Part shown: positions 46,067 through 60,300 of the stretch, piece by piece
Numbering within the stretch: the first letter of the stretch is position 1
How the letters are laid out: each line of letters opens with the position of its first letter
Source of the DNA: Brachypodius melanocephalos
Taxonomy: Eukaryota; Chordata; Aves; Passeriformes; Pycnonotidae
Length of the DNA: 64,000 bases
Direction: 5' to 3'
NCBI GenBank assembly: GCA_013398615.1
Contig: VZSR01000055.1
Span: 2,160,883 to 2,224,882, forward strand
Notes under the pieces: generated by a model
What the model was told of the DNA's origin: nothing
Database searches by the model: none
What the model saw: the letters and a program-made list of their open reading frames with translations, nothing else
Program-made: the position numbers and the translations under genes

Positions 46067-49000
46067 CTTTACAGAAGAGAAACATCCCAGCTTTCTGCCT
46101 CAGTCTGTTTCTCTAGTGAGGAAAAGAGCTGACTGGTTCTATTTTAAATAAAGTTCATTCATGTTTGCTGTGTGTTCTAGCTTCTTAAATCCATCAAGGT
46201 ACAACTGATTCTTGGACCAGCTGAACTTCAGTGATGCTAAGGGTAACCAGAAGGAATAAAGACCAGAAAATCCTCAGAAAGCACTCAGTAAATACCACCA
46301 CCAAACATGACTTGGTACAGCAGCTATGTGGGTTGTAACACCAAGGGAAAATGGCTTGACTGATACACTGGAGATCTGAAGGAGAGAGGAAGAGCATAGC
46401 AACAGGGCAAAGCAATCTGCACAGGCTCTTCAAGAATTCATTTACTTGCCTGCTCCCAGACGAGCTTTACTGTTGGATTTAGAAGTGCTCACCCCTTCCA
46501 CAGATCAGGAAAGTTACCTAGAGGTCAAAATAAATTCTGGAAACAGTTGCAAGCATCTCAAACCTTTTGGACAATGTCTGCAAGAAGTAAGGGCTTTTCC
46601 CCACCTCTGCTCACTGCTATATGATTATTCTCAAATATTTCTTTGAGGAGACAGCTCTGTGCAAGTGAGAAGTTCCTCAGAGATTAAAGGCACCAAAACA
46701 ACCACTCTACTGCTGTATCCTATCTGCCTTCCTCTTTGTTTCACCCTCTATAAGTATTTAAATCACTGGAAATCACACCCTAGCTAGCTGTGGCTGCTGT
46801 TTACAGGCAAAGCCCCTTGGCTTTGCTGTTATGGCCTGCCCAAGAGCCAAAAGTATAACATGTTAGTTTTTCCTCAAGGAGACCAAATTGGAAGATATAT
46901 ATGGCATGCCAAGGACATGCACACCAGGCATTACTTATGCCTTATGGGTAAAGGAATAGGAAGGTTAAAAACAATGTTTGTTCACAACTAGCTGGGGATT
47001 CTCTGACAAGATAGACAATGATTCAACGATTTTTTTTTTCAAGAAGTCAACTTTGGTGAAACAGGGGAGGGGTTTTGTGGGGAACATTCAATCTTGAGAA
47101 AAACACTCTGCCAAGCAAGTTAAGTTGCTGGTAAAATCTGCCATCACACAAATTTCTAAAGGTTTCACACCAAACTGCATTATACTGGGTAGCCCAGTCT
47201 GGAAGTTTATCTTGACTTCAGGACTCAGGGGGTGCCAGGCAGGTTCCTGTAAAACTGCAGTGCCATCACCACTGAGATCTACACTTGCAGCTGGATCCAC
47301 TGCAAGCTGCAGAAGAGCAGGAGGCAACAGAGAGCTCAGAAACTCCTGGGTTAGCTCTGTCTTTCCTCATTCCCCAGGGAAGAAGCACAAGTCATAGGCA
47401 GGCAGGTACTTCCTTTCTTTTCTGAAGGAAAGGAAAGCAAACAGCCTGCCCCAAATACTTGAGCTAGGAGATGAGGATGAGAGTGATCTCCATTCTGGAG
47501 GACAAAGCTTCTCTCTGTACACACTTATATCCCTCCGATTTGAAACAATACAGAAATTGAAGGGTGGAGTATTTAAAGTAAAGTGTTCCATTAATGCAAT
47601 GCCATTCTAATTCATACAGCACCCTGTGAATACAGGAAACATTTTACTTATACTTGTAGCTATACACCCCTCACCATCAAGATTTTTACTCCACTGGAAT
47701 AAGAGGCAGCAGCTCATATGTGGCAAATACATTACGCTGGGATTTTAGGATCTCTTGATTCAAAAAGCAGCGATCCATTGGCTAAGGTTATGATCATGAG
47801 ATGCACTGTAATCTCTCTATAGAATGTGAGGATCTGGACACCTCTCTGGTCAACTCCTTCATATTTTGTAATAAAACCAAAGCTGCAGTGCCAATTACAG
47901 CAAATATCTTTCTTCAAACCACTAACAGCTTTCACATTTCATGCCTGTAATCTTCAGCAAAAAGATCAAGGACTGTTATTCATTTTAATGCCTGAATGCA
48001 TTATATTTATTCTTGTTATAATATGTTCTGTTACCACAGAAAATGTTTGGCTCCCAAAGAAAAAGAGGGAATTGTGTCAAAAGTCAAAATTCTTCCTTGA
48101 AATGCAAACATTTTTAATGGCTTTAATGGAAGATATGCATTGGAATCCCAGGGCACAATCTGGCACTAAAATCCTCCATCTAAACTGGAATTTTTCACCA
48201 TGTCTTTTTCATAATCTATTATTAAGCATGTTTCCATCTCAGCAGTTGAAATTTGGGGCCCTGTTGCATCTGAGAGGGAAGTGCAAAGCAACTGGGAAGT
48301 AACTGTAAAGGAGAAGCAGAAAACTGATTGAAACCCTCACATGCTGGATGATGCTGACTCCTCTATCCTTCTGCCCGTAGGGGAAAAACCAAGAAAACAA
48401 ACCAAAAAAAACCCACATTGGGGTGATCCCAAAACTTCTAGCTGGAACAGCAGCAGCATCTGACCCAGTGCAGGGCAGCTTCAGTGCTGTTCACAGTCAC
48501 CCCAAGGGTTTATTTGGTCCCTAATTTGCCACAGATTGAGCACAGATTCTGTCCCTGCTTTCCTTAAGAAGCTCTCAGGCTGCAGCAGAAGTGGTGAATG
48601 TGGAGTGATTGAGGATGAAGCCCAGCAGCTCCTGGCTGCTGAAAAGCCTGGGAGAGCTGGTTTTCCTGTTCTGTAGCCCTGGTGACCACTCCATGGGCAC
48701 TGGCTGATGCTTGGCTCTGACATCAGTCCTGCTGTCAGTGCAGCCACTCACAGAATGTCCCAGCAAATCCTCCAGGCTTTGGCACAGCCCCTATAACTGC
48801 AGAATGATGTGTACCAACACTTTTTGGATGAGTTAGCCAGAATATGATACAGAATGTCTGCCACTTTTATGCATACGTGTCTAAACAGTTAACAGGACAG
48901 AACTATCAGTAAAAATTAAAACTAACGCAGCAAAATAATGATCCCTTTGATCTTGGACTAATTCTTAATTTGAAAGAAACCTGACAGTCTCATAGTCTTG

Positions 49001-51054
49001 CTCACCTCTGCTCAAATGATGCTTAAATGTCCTACAACCATCTCTGCTGGCACAGCTAACATCCCTGCCCCATCTTGCATTCCAACATTGCAATCTTCAG
49101 GAGAACAGGAAGGATTTTGCATTCCTGCTTCACCCTCAGACCAATATCACACTCCAACAGCTTGTCACCAAATGCCAAAAGTCCATCTTTCCCAAGTAAC
49201 TTCTTAAGAAACAAAGGAATTGCAGTGCTGTGTCCAGTTGAGTTGCATTCACTTTTCTGCCTCCTCCTTCCCCTTTGCTTGACATAAGTGGTTTCAATAA
49301 TATTTCAGCTAATAACACTCCTTGTGGTTTATTGGGTGTGAATAGGGACTATAGGAACATTTGATGAACACTCTGGTTTGCAGAAACAGGGCAGTGTGAA
49401 CCCTGTCTTTGGCTCACAGGACAGAAAGCATTTACTACAAGGAACACTGCCATGTTTTTAATACCACATACCATTTCCCAACTCTAAATAAATATATGTT
49501 AAATGGAAGTACAAAGTTGTTTTTGCTGCAGTTTCATAAATGCCTTTAAAAATTTAACAATTGCTTGGGGTGGGGTTGCTGGGGTTTTTTTTTACTCCTT
49601 TTGCCAGGAGTGTATATTAGAGTAATAATATAATTTCATTCTATTCTAGATTATTATAATAATTGAGACTGTCAGCATTTCCCAGTTTATTTTCATATTG
49701 CTCTTGTGATTTCATTAGCACAGCCTTTCCATTAGCTTTTCTTTGCTCATCAAAAGAACTTGTGTGTTTGGTGAAGGAAATGGCTACAAAAATATTTCTA
49801 GAGTATTACCAGTCTCTTGGTAAATAAAATGCAGCCATCAATAACACTTAGCCAGCTCTTCTCTTTTCTCTGTGACATTGTTCCTTTCCCATCACAGTGG
49901 GAAAGCAAGTCATTAATTCCTAGTGAAATAGTATGTGGCATAGTAAAATGTGACAAATATTTATATATGATTGCACTAATTCTCACAATGACCCTGGTGA
50001 GCTGTCACCATTTTTTCTGTCTTAGAGCTGGAGATACAGAAGCTGTGGACTTAATCAGCTCAAATCATGGCCAGAACTTTTATCATTCAGGCATGGGCTT
50101 CAGTCATGCAATTTGTTTAGCTTCTTCTAGGGAGCAAGATTCATTGTCGTGATTATTTCCTACTCTATGGGAATCTCTGTGCCTAGGATGGGATTGACTT
50201 AAAAAAAAAAATCTTTAAGTGAGCAAAACCAGCATCCTGAAACTGGAAAAATGAACTTAGAAAGGAAGACATTGCTCACAATGAGCAATATGATTTGTCA
50301 CTTCCCAGAAAGCCAGAGGAGGGAAATGCAGGAGAATTTTGCTTGCACAAAAGCCAGAGCACACTATTGAATAGAGATAATATTCCCAAAGTCAGGGATA
50401 AGAGAGCTCCATCTTCTTTTTCCATAATGGAATTTTCTCACCAGTTAAACAGTCCTTACCCCTATATACACACACATATTATCTCTAACATCTAGAAGAA
50501 ATGCTGTGCCTGTCTTAAAAGTACAGACAATGGTGTTCTGGAGGAGACGGGTCCAATGCAACAGTACTCAGTGTTTTACTTCATTAGTGTAATCTTTTGT
50601 AAAAGAAAAAACAAAATATAGTAAACACTTTCTTCTAAACTCATCTTTCTTATTTCAAGGTGAGACAGAGAATTATCACCTCTGCAAAGGTACATTTGAG
50701 CCAAAATAATAAATGGGCTAAGAGCTCTGGAATAGCTCTTGTAGCTCAGTATAAATAAAATAACTAATTCTCCAAGTGCATCAGTAACAGAGTTCACATA
50801 AACATCATCAATTTTTGGTGAGTTTGAGGGTTTGAGGGGTTTTTTTAAGCTTGCAGCAATAGAGAAATAGGAAATGTTAACATCACTAAGAATAAACCCA
50901 GAATTGAATGGCACAATATAGTTTATTTTCGAGGTATCTTTACAATTTTGGTAGAGCTTACTGGGGAGTCTCTTTGCAGCCACAATTCCTTTAATTTAAA
51001 GAAGTACAAATTGCCTTCCAAGTTAGAGAAGGCTGCACCACTGGTGGATCAGAG

Positions 51055-51300
51055 CATGACTTGAGTTGGAAGGGACCTTGAAGACTTTCTATTCCCACCC
51101 CTCAGTCATGGGAGGGACATTCCCTCTACAGCAGGCTGCTCAAGGCTCCATCCAGCCTGGCCTTAAACACTGCCATATTCTTTTACTGGAAGCAGCTTAT
51201 TCTTTGCAGGCTTCTCCCAGAGATACCAAACAGCATTTTTTTTTTTTTTTTTTTTTTTTTTGCTTCCTATTGCCCTCAATCTCAGCCCAAACAAGCCAGC
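51055..51300 (-). mobile_element. CR1 LINE fragment upstream of VGLL3
   Basis: The plus strand contains TTGGAAGGGACCTTGAAGAC, then GGGAGGGACATTCCCTCTAC, GGCTGCTCAAGGCTCCATCC and AGCCTGGCCTTAAACACTGC, in the order of the complemented CR1 3' end. The match is clear to about 51178 and weaker beyond, where TGCTTCCTATTGCCCTCAAT near 51260-51280 could be the next CR1 block; a 26-nt poly-T run (51236-51261) sits between them. It is 5'-truncated and diverged. Confidence 0.75.
51236..51261. repeat. Poly-T tract (26 nt) within or beside the CR1 fragment
   Basis: The longest homopolymer in the window. Bird CR1 elements do not normally end in poly-A, so this is probably a separate expansion, or sequencing noise in length. 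Confidence 0.9.
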
Positions 51301-54300
51301 AGTAAAGAGAAGTTGCTCACCTGTTCTTGAAATTCTTGCAGAGAAGAGCCATGTGAGAAGGATACACAGGCAGCAGTGGAGGAGAATTCCCTCTCCAGGG
51401 ATGAGGAGCACAGCAACACGCCTTCCAAAAGCATTTTCCTTGGAAGGAGAATAGGAGCCTGTTTGTCTCCTCTGTCCTTATAACTAAGCCCTGGGGTCCA
51501 AGTGTGCTGCTCCAAGTCCAGGCTAGAGGTGGCAAAGTCCTTCCACTAAAGGCAGCTATTTCTTCCACCAATGGCATCTGCATATTCCCAATCAGGGAAT
51601 GCTTTAATAAGCTGCTGCATCTGAGAAAGGTGGGCTGCAGGGTCCTAATTTAATAGCAACTGACATATCACTTTTCAAACCAAACATCCAGCTGGGATGC
51701 TCAGTGTGGCACGCTTGGTTTGTAAACAACAGCACAGAGCACTCCACAGAGCAGCCCTGTGCACTTTCTGCCACGAAACACTGCAGAGGCTCCCTGTGCC
51801 CTTGTAACAAGTGATCTAATGATTCTCAGGAGGAGGAAACAAGGCTGATTTGTAGCTCTCTTCAAGAGGCTGAGCCAGTTAAGCAAGACTTCTTAATTGC
51901 CTGCCCTTTATTATTTAATGCATAAGTTTAAAAAAAGAAAAGAAAACCCTTAGGGCCAGATCCCGGAAAGGTATTGAGGTATCCAAGCCAGGCAGAAGTC
52001 AGCTGCAATTATAAACAGTGATACTAAAAACTTCTGCTCAGCCATTGCCCAGCTTGGAAGGCTCTTAAACCTAAGTAGGTACCTATTTCAATTTTAAAGA
52101 TCTCCAGGTGCCCAGTATTCAGCTCTTACACATGCCAAGAAACACTTCTTTCCTGACAGTGCTGAGGAAGCTCGTGCCAGCCCAGTGCTGAACCTCTTGA
52201 CAGCCAGGAGAAGCCCAAGAGGTTTCAGTCTCAATGAACGTTCACCTGGTGGACAGAAACACCTGAAAGCCTACCCGTATCTCTTGAATGGGTTATAAAT
52301 AATGTCAGCCTAATTAATTATGTTACAACGTGGCCAGCAGACACAGGCCTGCTCAAAGACATGTCACAGATCCAGCAGGTACACTAAGGAAAGCAAAGCA
52401 GCAGAGAGGCAATCCCAATGTTCTCAGAAATATTCAGAGCTGCAACTTAAAAACAAATGAGCCAGGTACCTCACCCACAAGAAGGCAAGAAACATGTTTT
52501 GAAAACACTGCAGCTTCTCTCTTCAGACTGAACTGGGGAGGAAAGGGATCCTTTAAATGAGTTGCACAGAAGTCAGACTAACATTTGAAGTTCATCAGCT
52601 GTGGGGTCTGAAAACAGTGGGGCAGCCCCTGTAGCCTTGGCCCACTCAGGCTCCTGACAGGAATGTGGAGAGAGACAGGAATGAGGGCAGGAGCACTTTG
52701 TCTCCTCTTCTCACATATCCTATCAGTGCTGCTATACACAGATCATTTGAAAAATCTCACTTTCCCAAAGAATGGCATTCATGCTGTGCAGTTTAGCTGT
52801 CACCATTTTGAAAAAAAAAGTTTGTTGTTTTCTTTTGTTGCACATAATCTCATTTTCTTTGATATCTGCTCGAGAGGGATGCAGCTCGCTCGCTCAAGCC
52901 TTTGGGACTGTGTTCCACATACAACAACCTCTAATAAGATTTATTACCATCTTTCCTTGCTTTGCTGTAAATTCAGGTACTGCACTAATGGAACAATGAG
53001 ATAGACCCTTGACTTGGTAAATACAGAGTCAGAAGCAAAAAAGGCTTATGTAAGTGCCTATGAAAACAAGATGGTTCAGAATTCAGGCAGCTGCTCTATT
53101 CTTGAAGCCCTTTCATTGTGCCTCGGGATGGACAGACGTCAGCCAGCCAGATCTCTTACATGCATTATTGTATTCTGTGAAGTTTGGGCATAACAGAAAC
53201 AATGGCAAAGATAAAATGGTAATGCTAAATTTTCTGTTCATCTTCTGATACACTTTAAATCACTCCATGTGGCATTGCACTCCTAGGAGATTTGATTACT
53301 TTTAAAATTAATACTGTGTAATGGAATAAAATGTCCCTTAGGCCTGTTGCAGTATCTATAAAGGTAATTTCTCTCTTCTCAGCATATTTAACCTTGGCAA
53401 AGATATTGCCCTTGTTGTGAATAGCATCTATAGAGCTAAACACTACAAAAATAATTCTTAGGGTCCAGGAGTCATTTTGTTCTATGTTCCACTTGTTGTC
53501 ATGGCCAGTGCCTGGAGATGACTCCAGGATAATGGAAATGCTAATGCTCCATACTGAAAACTGCCTGGAAGCAAAGCCTGTTTGGCATGAAGTTTCTGCC
53601 TCCTCAGAGTGAGGGTAGAGCTCCCACAGCTCCAGAATGAAGGGGGCATAAATCTCTACAGAAGACAGAATTTTCTACAGATAAAAGGTGAAAGGCTCCA
53701 CCAGAGTCCTTGCAAATGTCAATAATGATTCCAGCAGGTAGGAGAAACAATTTTCTCAAAAACACTCACAGAGACAAATATAAATATTTTAGTTTAGATA
53801 AGTTTAGATATTTTAGTAATTCAAACAGCTCTTTCCCTTCCCATCTTTACATCTTTAAAGGGAATATAAACATCACCATGATCAGCTGAAAGTTGCTCAG
53901 ACATTATTGTCATTTTTATATTTCTGAATACAAGGAATAGAAATGGTGTTCTACGAATACTAGTACTAACTTCAGTAATTTGTATTTTTAATGTGCTAAA
54001 GAGAATGAAGTTGTTGCATTCATTCATGCCTTCCTCTCAAAAAAAAAAAAAAGTTGAGTGCACATAATGAATTTTAAATTAGTCAAGTCAGGAAGTTAAT
54101 CTATTTCATATAGTTAAGCACCAACATACACCAACACACCACTTACCCATTTTCTCACTATTTATTTGGCTTCTGAAATGTCTAAATGACACCTTGAGGG
54201 GGGTTTTGTTGACTTTCTCTCTGTTTAGAGCACCCTTAAAACATTGTTAGAATTAAAATTTGTTGAGAGCAATGAGCATTTTTCATAGAGAATTGCCAAG

Positions 54301-57300
54301 CTGAAAACCATGAAGCTTTTGGGTAGAGATTCCCATTTCAGAGGGAGTTCCTTGCTCTAGCAGAAGTACAAAATATCACCAGAGGAAAATGTCTTGTCCA
54401 ATGGCAAACATCAATTTTTAAGATAAATGAATGGTTGGGGATGCTGCTGTGCTCATTCTGCAGAGCATTAGGGACAGCACAGCTCACTGGGTAAGTAATT
54501 AGCCTGATGTGGGCACTTGGAGGAGAAATCAGGCACAGCAGGTCCTCAGAGGCCATCAGAGGAGTTACAGGCACACTGCAGTCACACTGTGCTTATGCCC
54601 TGGTGGTAAACAACTCAAGTGAGTGATCCCAGTGTGGGCTGGGAGTCAGAAACATGGATCAGTTCAGTCAGACAGCCCCAGTGAAGAGGGGCTCCAGGGA
54701 GAGGAGATGACTGGCACATAAGCATATAAGCATCAACAGTGCAACCTTTCTGTGCTGACATGAGGGGAGGATGTGAAATGCAGCAGGATTCCCATTTCTG
54801 GCAGTCCAGCACTTTGGTTTGGTACTGCAATACACTTTTGGATCATTTTGATTAGGCGGTCTCAAAACAATGAGAAAATTTTCAAGGGGGTTTTGTAATT
54901 TGTTGCTTGTTCTCTGACCCATGTTTAATTCCATGGATTATTGGTAGCCAACCTGGTAAGGGACTTGGGATGCTCTGAATTATTCATCATAAATAAAAAT
55001 TATATAGAGCTGTCTGTTAATTGTGTTAATTCAAGCTTTTACCTCTCTATTTCACAGGGCTCCTATTTTTAAATACAGTTCAGGTATACTGTGCCAGTTG
55101 TGCATCTCCTAGGCAGCAAGATCTAGTGCACACCAGTAAAAAGATTCATTTCAGACTCAGGAGTCTTTTCTGGTGTGATGTCTTCTAAAACAAATGGACA
55201 GCTTTGAACAATTGTTTTGTTAAAATTGAGCCCATCTGAATTTTTTGTTAGAATTCTGAGGGCTTCTGGGCTTTTGGATTCATTCTGGTATGAGCTTGAT
55301 TTGGGTTGGATCATTTGGAAAACACCACTCTACTGTATCCTCAGTAACTATGAGAACAAAATTTCATTTGCATTTTAAATCAAAAGTAAGGAATGTAAAA
55401 AAACAATAATCATGTGACTCACAGAATAGCTGTGTAAACCCAGCAAATATTGTGTGATTTGAAACAAGAATAAAATATTTTGGTAAAACTGGTAGAAGGG
55501 AATTTTCTTTTCTTAATGTTTGAGGTTCATATTTGGCATTAGACACTCAGGCTCTTTGGCAACTATATGGGAATGCATAGCCCTGCTTGAATTCTATTTC
55601 TAAACCAAGGGTTGAGCTATAAAAGTTCCTTTTGCATAACATGCAAGATGAGCTGAGCTTTGTCTGAATCTCAATGCCACCTAATTTCAAAAACAGAACT
55701 AAACTCACCAGTGGATTTCTCCAAGAAATCCTAGAATAGACTGAACCTCTGAAAGGGGCATTTTGCAACAGCAGCATGGAAAGGCAGGTCAGGCTCGAGG
55801 TAAGAATGAATTAATATAGTAACCTGTGGAAAACTGCAGGATCAGAGAGGTGATAAATTCACTTTATGAGATCAACCAGCAGTTTCTTACAAGACTACTA
55901 CTTCCATCCCCAAGATTAGGTTCTGGTTTGAGTACCCTGTTAGGGAACACCACAGAGCATCACTGACTGGAGAAATCTTTTCTTCTAGCAAGGCAGGTGG
56001 TGCTCAGCAGCTGCTCAGTCCACCTCTGGCTCAGCCAGCAGGCTGCAAAAAGAACATAATGCCTGTGGGGACCCTTGTTGGTTTTTGTGGGACAAACTTC
56101 GTAATCCTGAGGATCACGGGGCAATTCATTAGTGAACCAATCGGCATTTAGCATGGTTTTCAAAAAAAGCAAACAAAGAGCTTTAATAAAAGGCTATTTT
56201 TGTTTCTTGAAGAGGAAATATAAATACTGTGCATGACAATTAATGTTTCTAGATCACAGTCATGCAACTTGCTGCTTAAATCAATAATACTTTGAAAGAC
56301 AAACATACATTAAAAAATGAATTAACCTCCAGGCTGCAAAATTTTAATAAAAATAGATCTTAAATGGATAAAGGGCAAGACTTCCAAAACCCATGAAATT
56401 AAATTGCTTTTATATTTCCTTTTTCATCCTATAGCCTTACCTCAATATTTTCATTATAATTGCATCAGCAGTTTTGTATTGTTCTTTAAAGTAAATCTTT
56501 CATAACTCAGGCTAGCCATGAATAATTTTGTTTCTAGAATGAAAACCCAAAACCTGGGCTATTTTATGTGGGTTATATGACCACTGTTCCTCAAGGGAAA
56601 TAGAAATATCACTCCTCACTTTGCTCCAGAGTCATACTGAATATGCCTTTCCATGTTTGGTGAGAGGAAGTTGCTCATCATGGGAGGAGAAATTCAGATT
56701 GAATTTCTGGTGAAATTCAATGGTGACCTTAAGCCCTAGAGTTCAGTAGAGTTGTGGAGTAATTGGTCCTGACTTCTCAGTCTCCCAAGGCAAACCTGCA
56801 TTTTTGTGGGAGCACAGAAACTACAAGAAACACAGAAAGGGGAACTAATAAAGTGTTCCTCTCTGAACAACTACAGGAAACACCTGAAAGTTGTCTGATT
56901 TCAGTCTTGATAAGACAGCCTGAGTTGCAGGAGGAGGCAGAATTCAAAAATGAGTCTGCGCCTTCTTTGACATGGGTAGATAAAGTCACTTCGGTTGAAA
57001 TAGATCTGGATTCCTGATGGATCCCATCAAATGTGATCATAAAAAAAGTCTCTTAAATATTGAAACTATGAGTAAGTTTTATTGTACTTTGCAATAATTT
57101 ATTTTTTTAAGGGGGCATCTCTATAACCACACTGGGCCTTAATCAGCTTTTGGTAACATTCATGCAAGATTAAGAAAGCCTCCTGAGGATAAGAGCAGAT
57201 GCTGAAGAAAATATCTTATCTGATTAAAAGTGAGTGATAAGGACATGCCAAATTGCTGGGGAGTAGTTGCCACAGGACAGTCAGTGATACGATATCAATC

Positions 57301-60300
57301 AGGGCTGCAGCAGAGAAAACCACAGTGATGACTTAGTGATGGAAAGCCCAGAGAAAATGCTAAGTCTCTGCTAGGCATCTATAACTTGGATTTATAAGTA
57401 CAAAATGAAATGCAAACTACCCAAGTTAGCTGAATTTTATTCAATCATGCCTTCTGTCTATTTATCTACTTTTCTTTTAAGCATATTAATCTATCATTTC
57501 CATATTCATTCTGTAACTGGAAGCGAGGCTTCCTTTGAATGATGATTTCATTAGGATATGTTCTGCCAGATAGCAATGCCTCCAGAGTTATGTACTACAT
57601 TAATTCTGTCACTTTTTACCTTCTATTTTTATTTCACACAAATTATGAAAAAACCCCACCTACATGCTGATAAGGAGAGGATGCTATTTTCATATATTTA
57701 GCATAATTTAGATGAAAGTTGAACCTTCAAATAATACAGAGTTCACAAAGTAGGACTGCTTACCATGCTAACTGAATGAGGCTGTAGCTTATGAGAAAAT
57801 TTTTACAAAAGACAAGAATTATATTATTTAAAGTCAGAGTCAAGTAAGTCTTCACTACCTTTAGGAGCTCTTGGAAAAGTCAACTCTTTTAAAATACCCT
57901 TTGGTGCAAGCTCTACATGCTCCTTACCATGATCCAGTCATTCCTGCAGTTATATCAAACAGCTCTCTCCATACGAGAAAAACTGAGAGAAAGCTCATGA
58001 TAAATCATGGAGTCACCAGAAAACTATGTAATAGCAACAAACCCAGTTTATCTGCCCTGGATCCTTCCATCTGGAAGGGTATTTAAGAGGACACACTCAG
58101 GACTGTGCACTTAAAGCATGCAGGAGCATTGCCCCAGCATGAAGAGGCACTGGCTGTCCAAAACCAAAAGTGAATTAGAGCCTACTTGTATACCTATTCC
58201 AGCAAAGAAATTCTGCCAGTTCAGTCAGAACAAGAGTATCTGGATGATTTTCATGTAGGGACCACCTAGACCTTGCAAACAAAGCCTGTGGAACAAAATG
58301 TAGTGCACTAACCTATTTCTTCCTGCACTACAGCCTTTCACCCACCAAGAGTCCCGGGGAAAAGTCATAGTATGGGAGGGAACAGAATGAACAATTCATC
58401 AAAATCCTTTTAGGCTTTCACCAGCATCATCTGCTGTCACAAGTCTCCTCCAGAGAAGAGGGTTCTGACCACCAGGCTAAAGCACCAACCAGCAGGATGC
58501 CACAGTGCTGAGCTAAACTTGGCTGTCCAAAAGAAATATTTTACATTCCTGCATCAAGGACACTGAAGGCAACTCTATATAGAAAAATGATTGGTCTCAT
58601 TAGGAAGAAAAATGAGTTTGCTTTTAAATTTCATTACCTATGTTATATTAGCTCCAATTCGAAGTAAGAATCAGAGATGGGAATAACTAAAATTTGTTGA
58701 AAACAGCAAAGCATTAGTGGTTTTCCTAGTAGCAGCCAGGATAACTCAGGTACTCCTCACCCAGGCTCACATTTTGGGCTGTGCTAGAGACTGATTAATG
58801 GCTTCTCATGTCTGCAAGTAAAAGTGATGATTTTGGTCTAAGCACACAAGGTATTGAGACATTAAGCACATGGAACAGCATCAACTTTGCAACTCTGCAT
58901 CATCCCTGGATAACTGACAGACTCATCTCAAATCCAGTCCCCAAATGAGTGACATTTTCAGTTCAATGGGTAGGATTTTGCTGATGACACAGTCCAAGAT
59001 TTTGACCCAGCAATACATGGAAGCTCTTTCATTATACTAAAAATGTGAAGTTTTAATGGGCTACAGAGGCTCATTCTCACCTGGTGCCATGAAATCTCCA
59101 GGGGAGGTTTCACCCTGCTGTGTTGTTTCTTTTGATGTATGGGCATGGAGTAGGACCCAGTAACCTGTAAAGAACCCCAGTGAATAGCCTCACACCAACA
59201 CACACCCACAAAGTGTTCAGGAAGCCTCTGGAGGAATGACTGCACCCTCTCACCTGCTTAAACACTGCAGGAACAGGCCCCAGCTATTTATTTTTCTCCT
59301 ATGCTGTTACACCAAAGTTTGTTGCTAGCCAGGGACAGCTTTTAGATCCTTCTGCTCTTCCCTCTCTGAACCCAGGCCACTGATCAAACATGGAAAGTGA
59401 AAAGTCACCTCAGAAATCATCAGTCAATGAACTGTTCCTCAGACTTGCAGAAACAGAACTTGTATTTCTTTATATTTTTCATGTTCTCTGGCAAAATAAG
59501 GTAAGATTATAAGACTATTGCCATAAATAATAAATGTATAAGAAATAATTATATAAGAAGTACAAATCAGCATCTGATGTGTCTCCTCATTTTTAGGGCA
59601 TTACACCAAGTACAATATGAAAAACAAAGTCTATGAAACAGTCAGACACCTCATTAACAGGAATATTGTGTCAAGCCTTACTGACCAAGAACAGATAGGA
59701 ATAAAACCTATTAAAATCCTCTTACAGCACTCTGGTGGAGATGAGTCAGCAATCACAGACAGTTCTCATCAGAAGATTTTTGCTGGTGGATAAGTTGCTT
59801 AGAGTTTGGCACTAGTATTTATTTAGTGAGGCAGAGGTCAGGTAAAGGTAAATACCGAGGTGTGAGAATGAGAGATGCCAGTGGAAGAGTCCTGACCACT
59901 AGAAACACTAAATTTGCAGAACTCCATAAGAAAACTGTAGAAATGTTGAATGTTTAAAACCAAGGCAGCTGATGTGAGGTTCTTTAAACAGCTTCAGTTC
60001 AAGAGATTGCAGTCTTGACTCCTTTCAGAGGAGGAGAGAAATGGTTTCTTGTGGATTGTAACTACTCACATCCTATGGTAGGTGGCTAAAATAGATTAGA
60101 TATAATTGAACACTGCTGGGATACAAGATACAGGTATGAATAGAAAATGCCAAACTTCTCTAAGTTTCAAAATAAACCCCATTTCATTCAAAAAACTCAA
60201 CCTTAGCACGGGTGGAAAAAAAAGCCTCTAACTTTCATTCAACACAGCATTTCTTTAAGAACAAAAAAAGGCACTAAATTGATGCAGGTCTACAAATTGC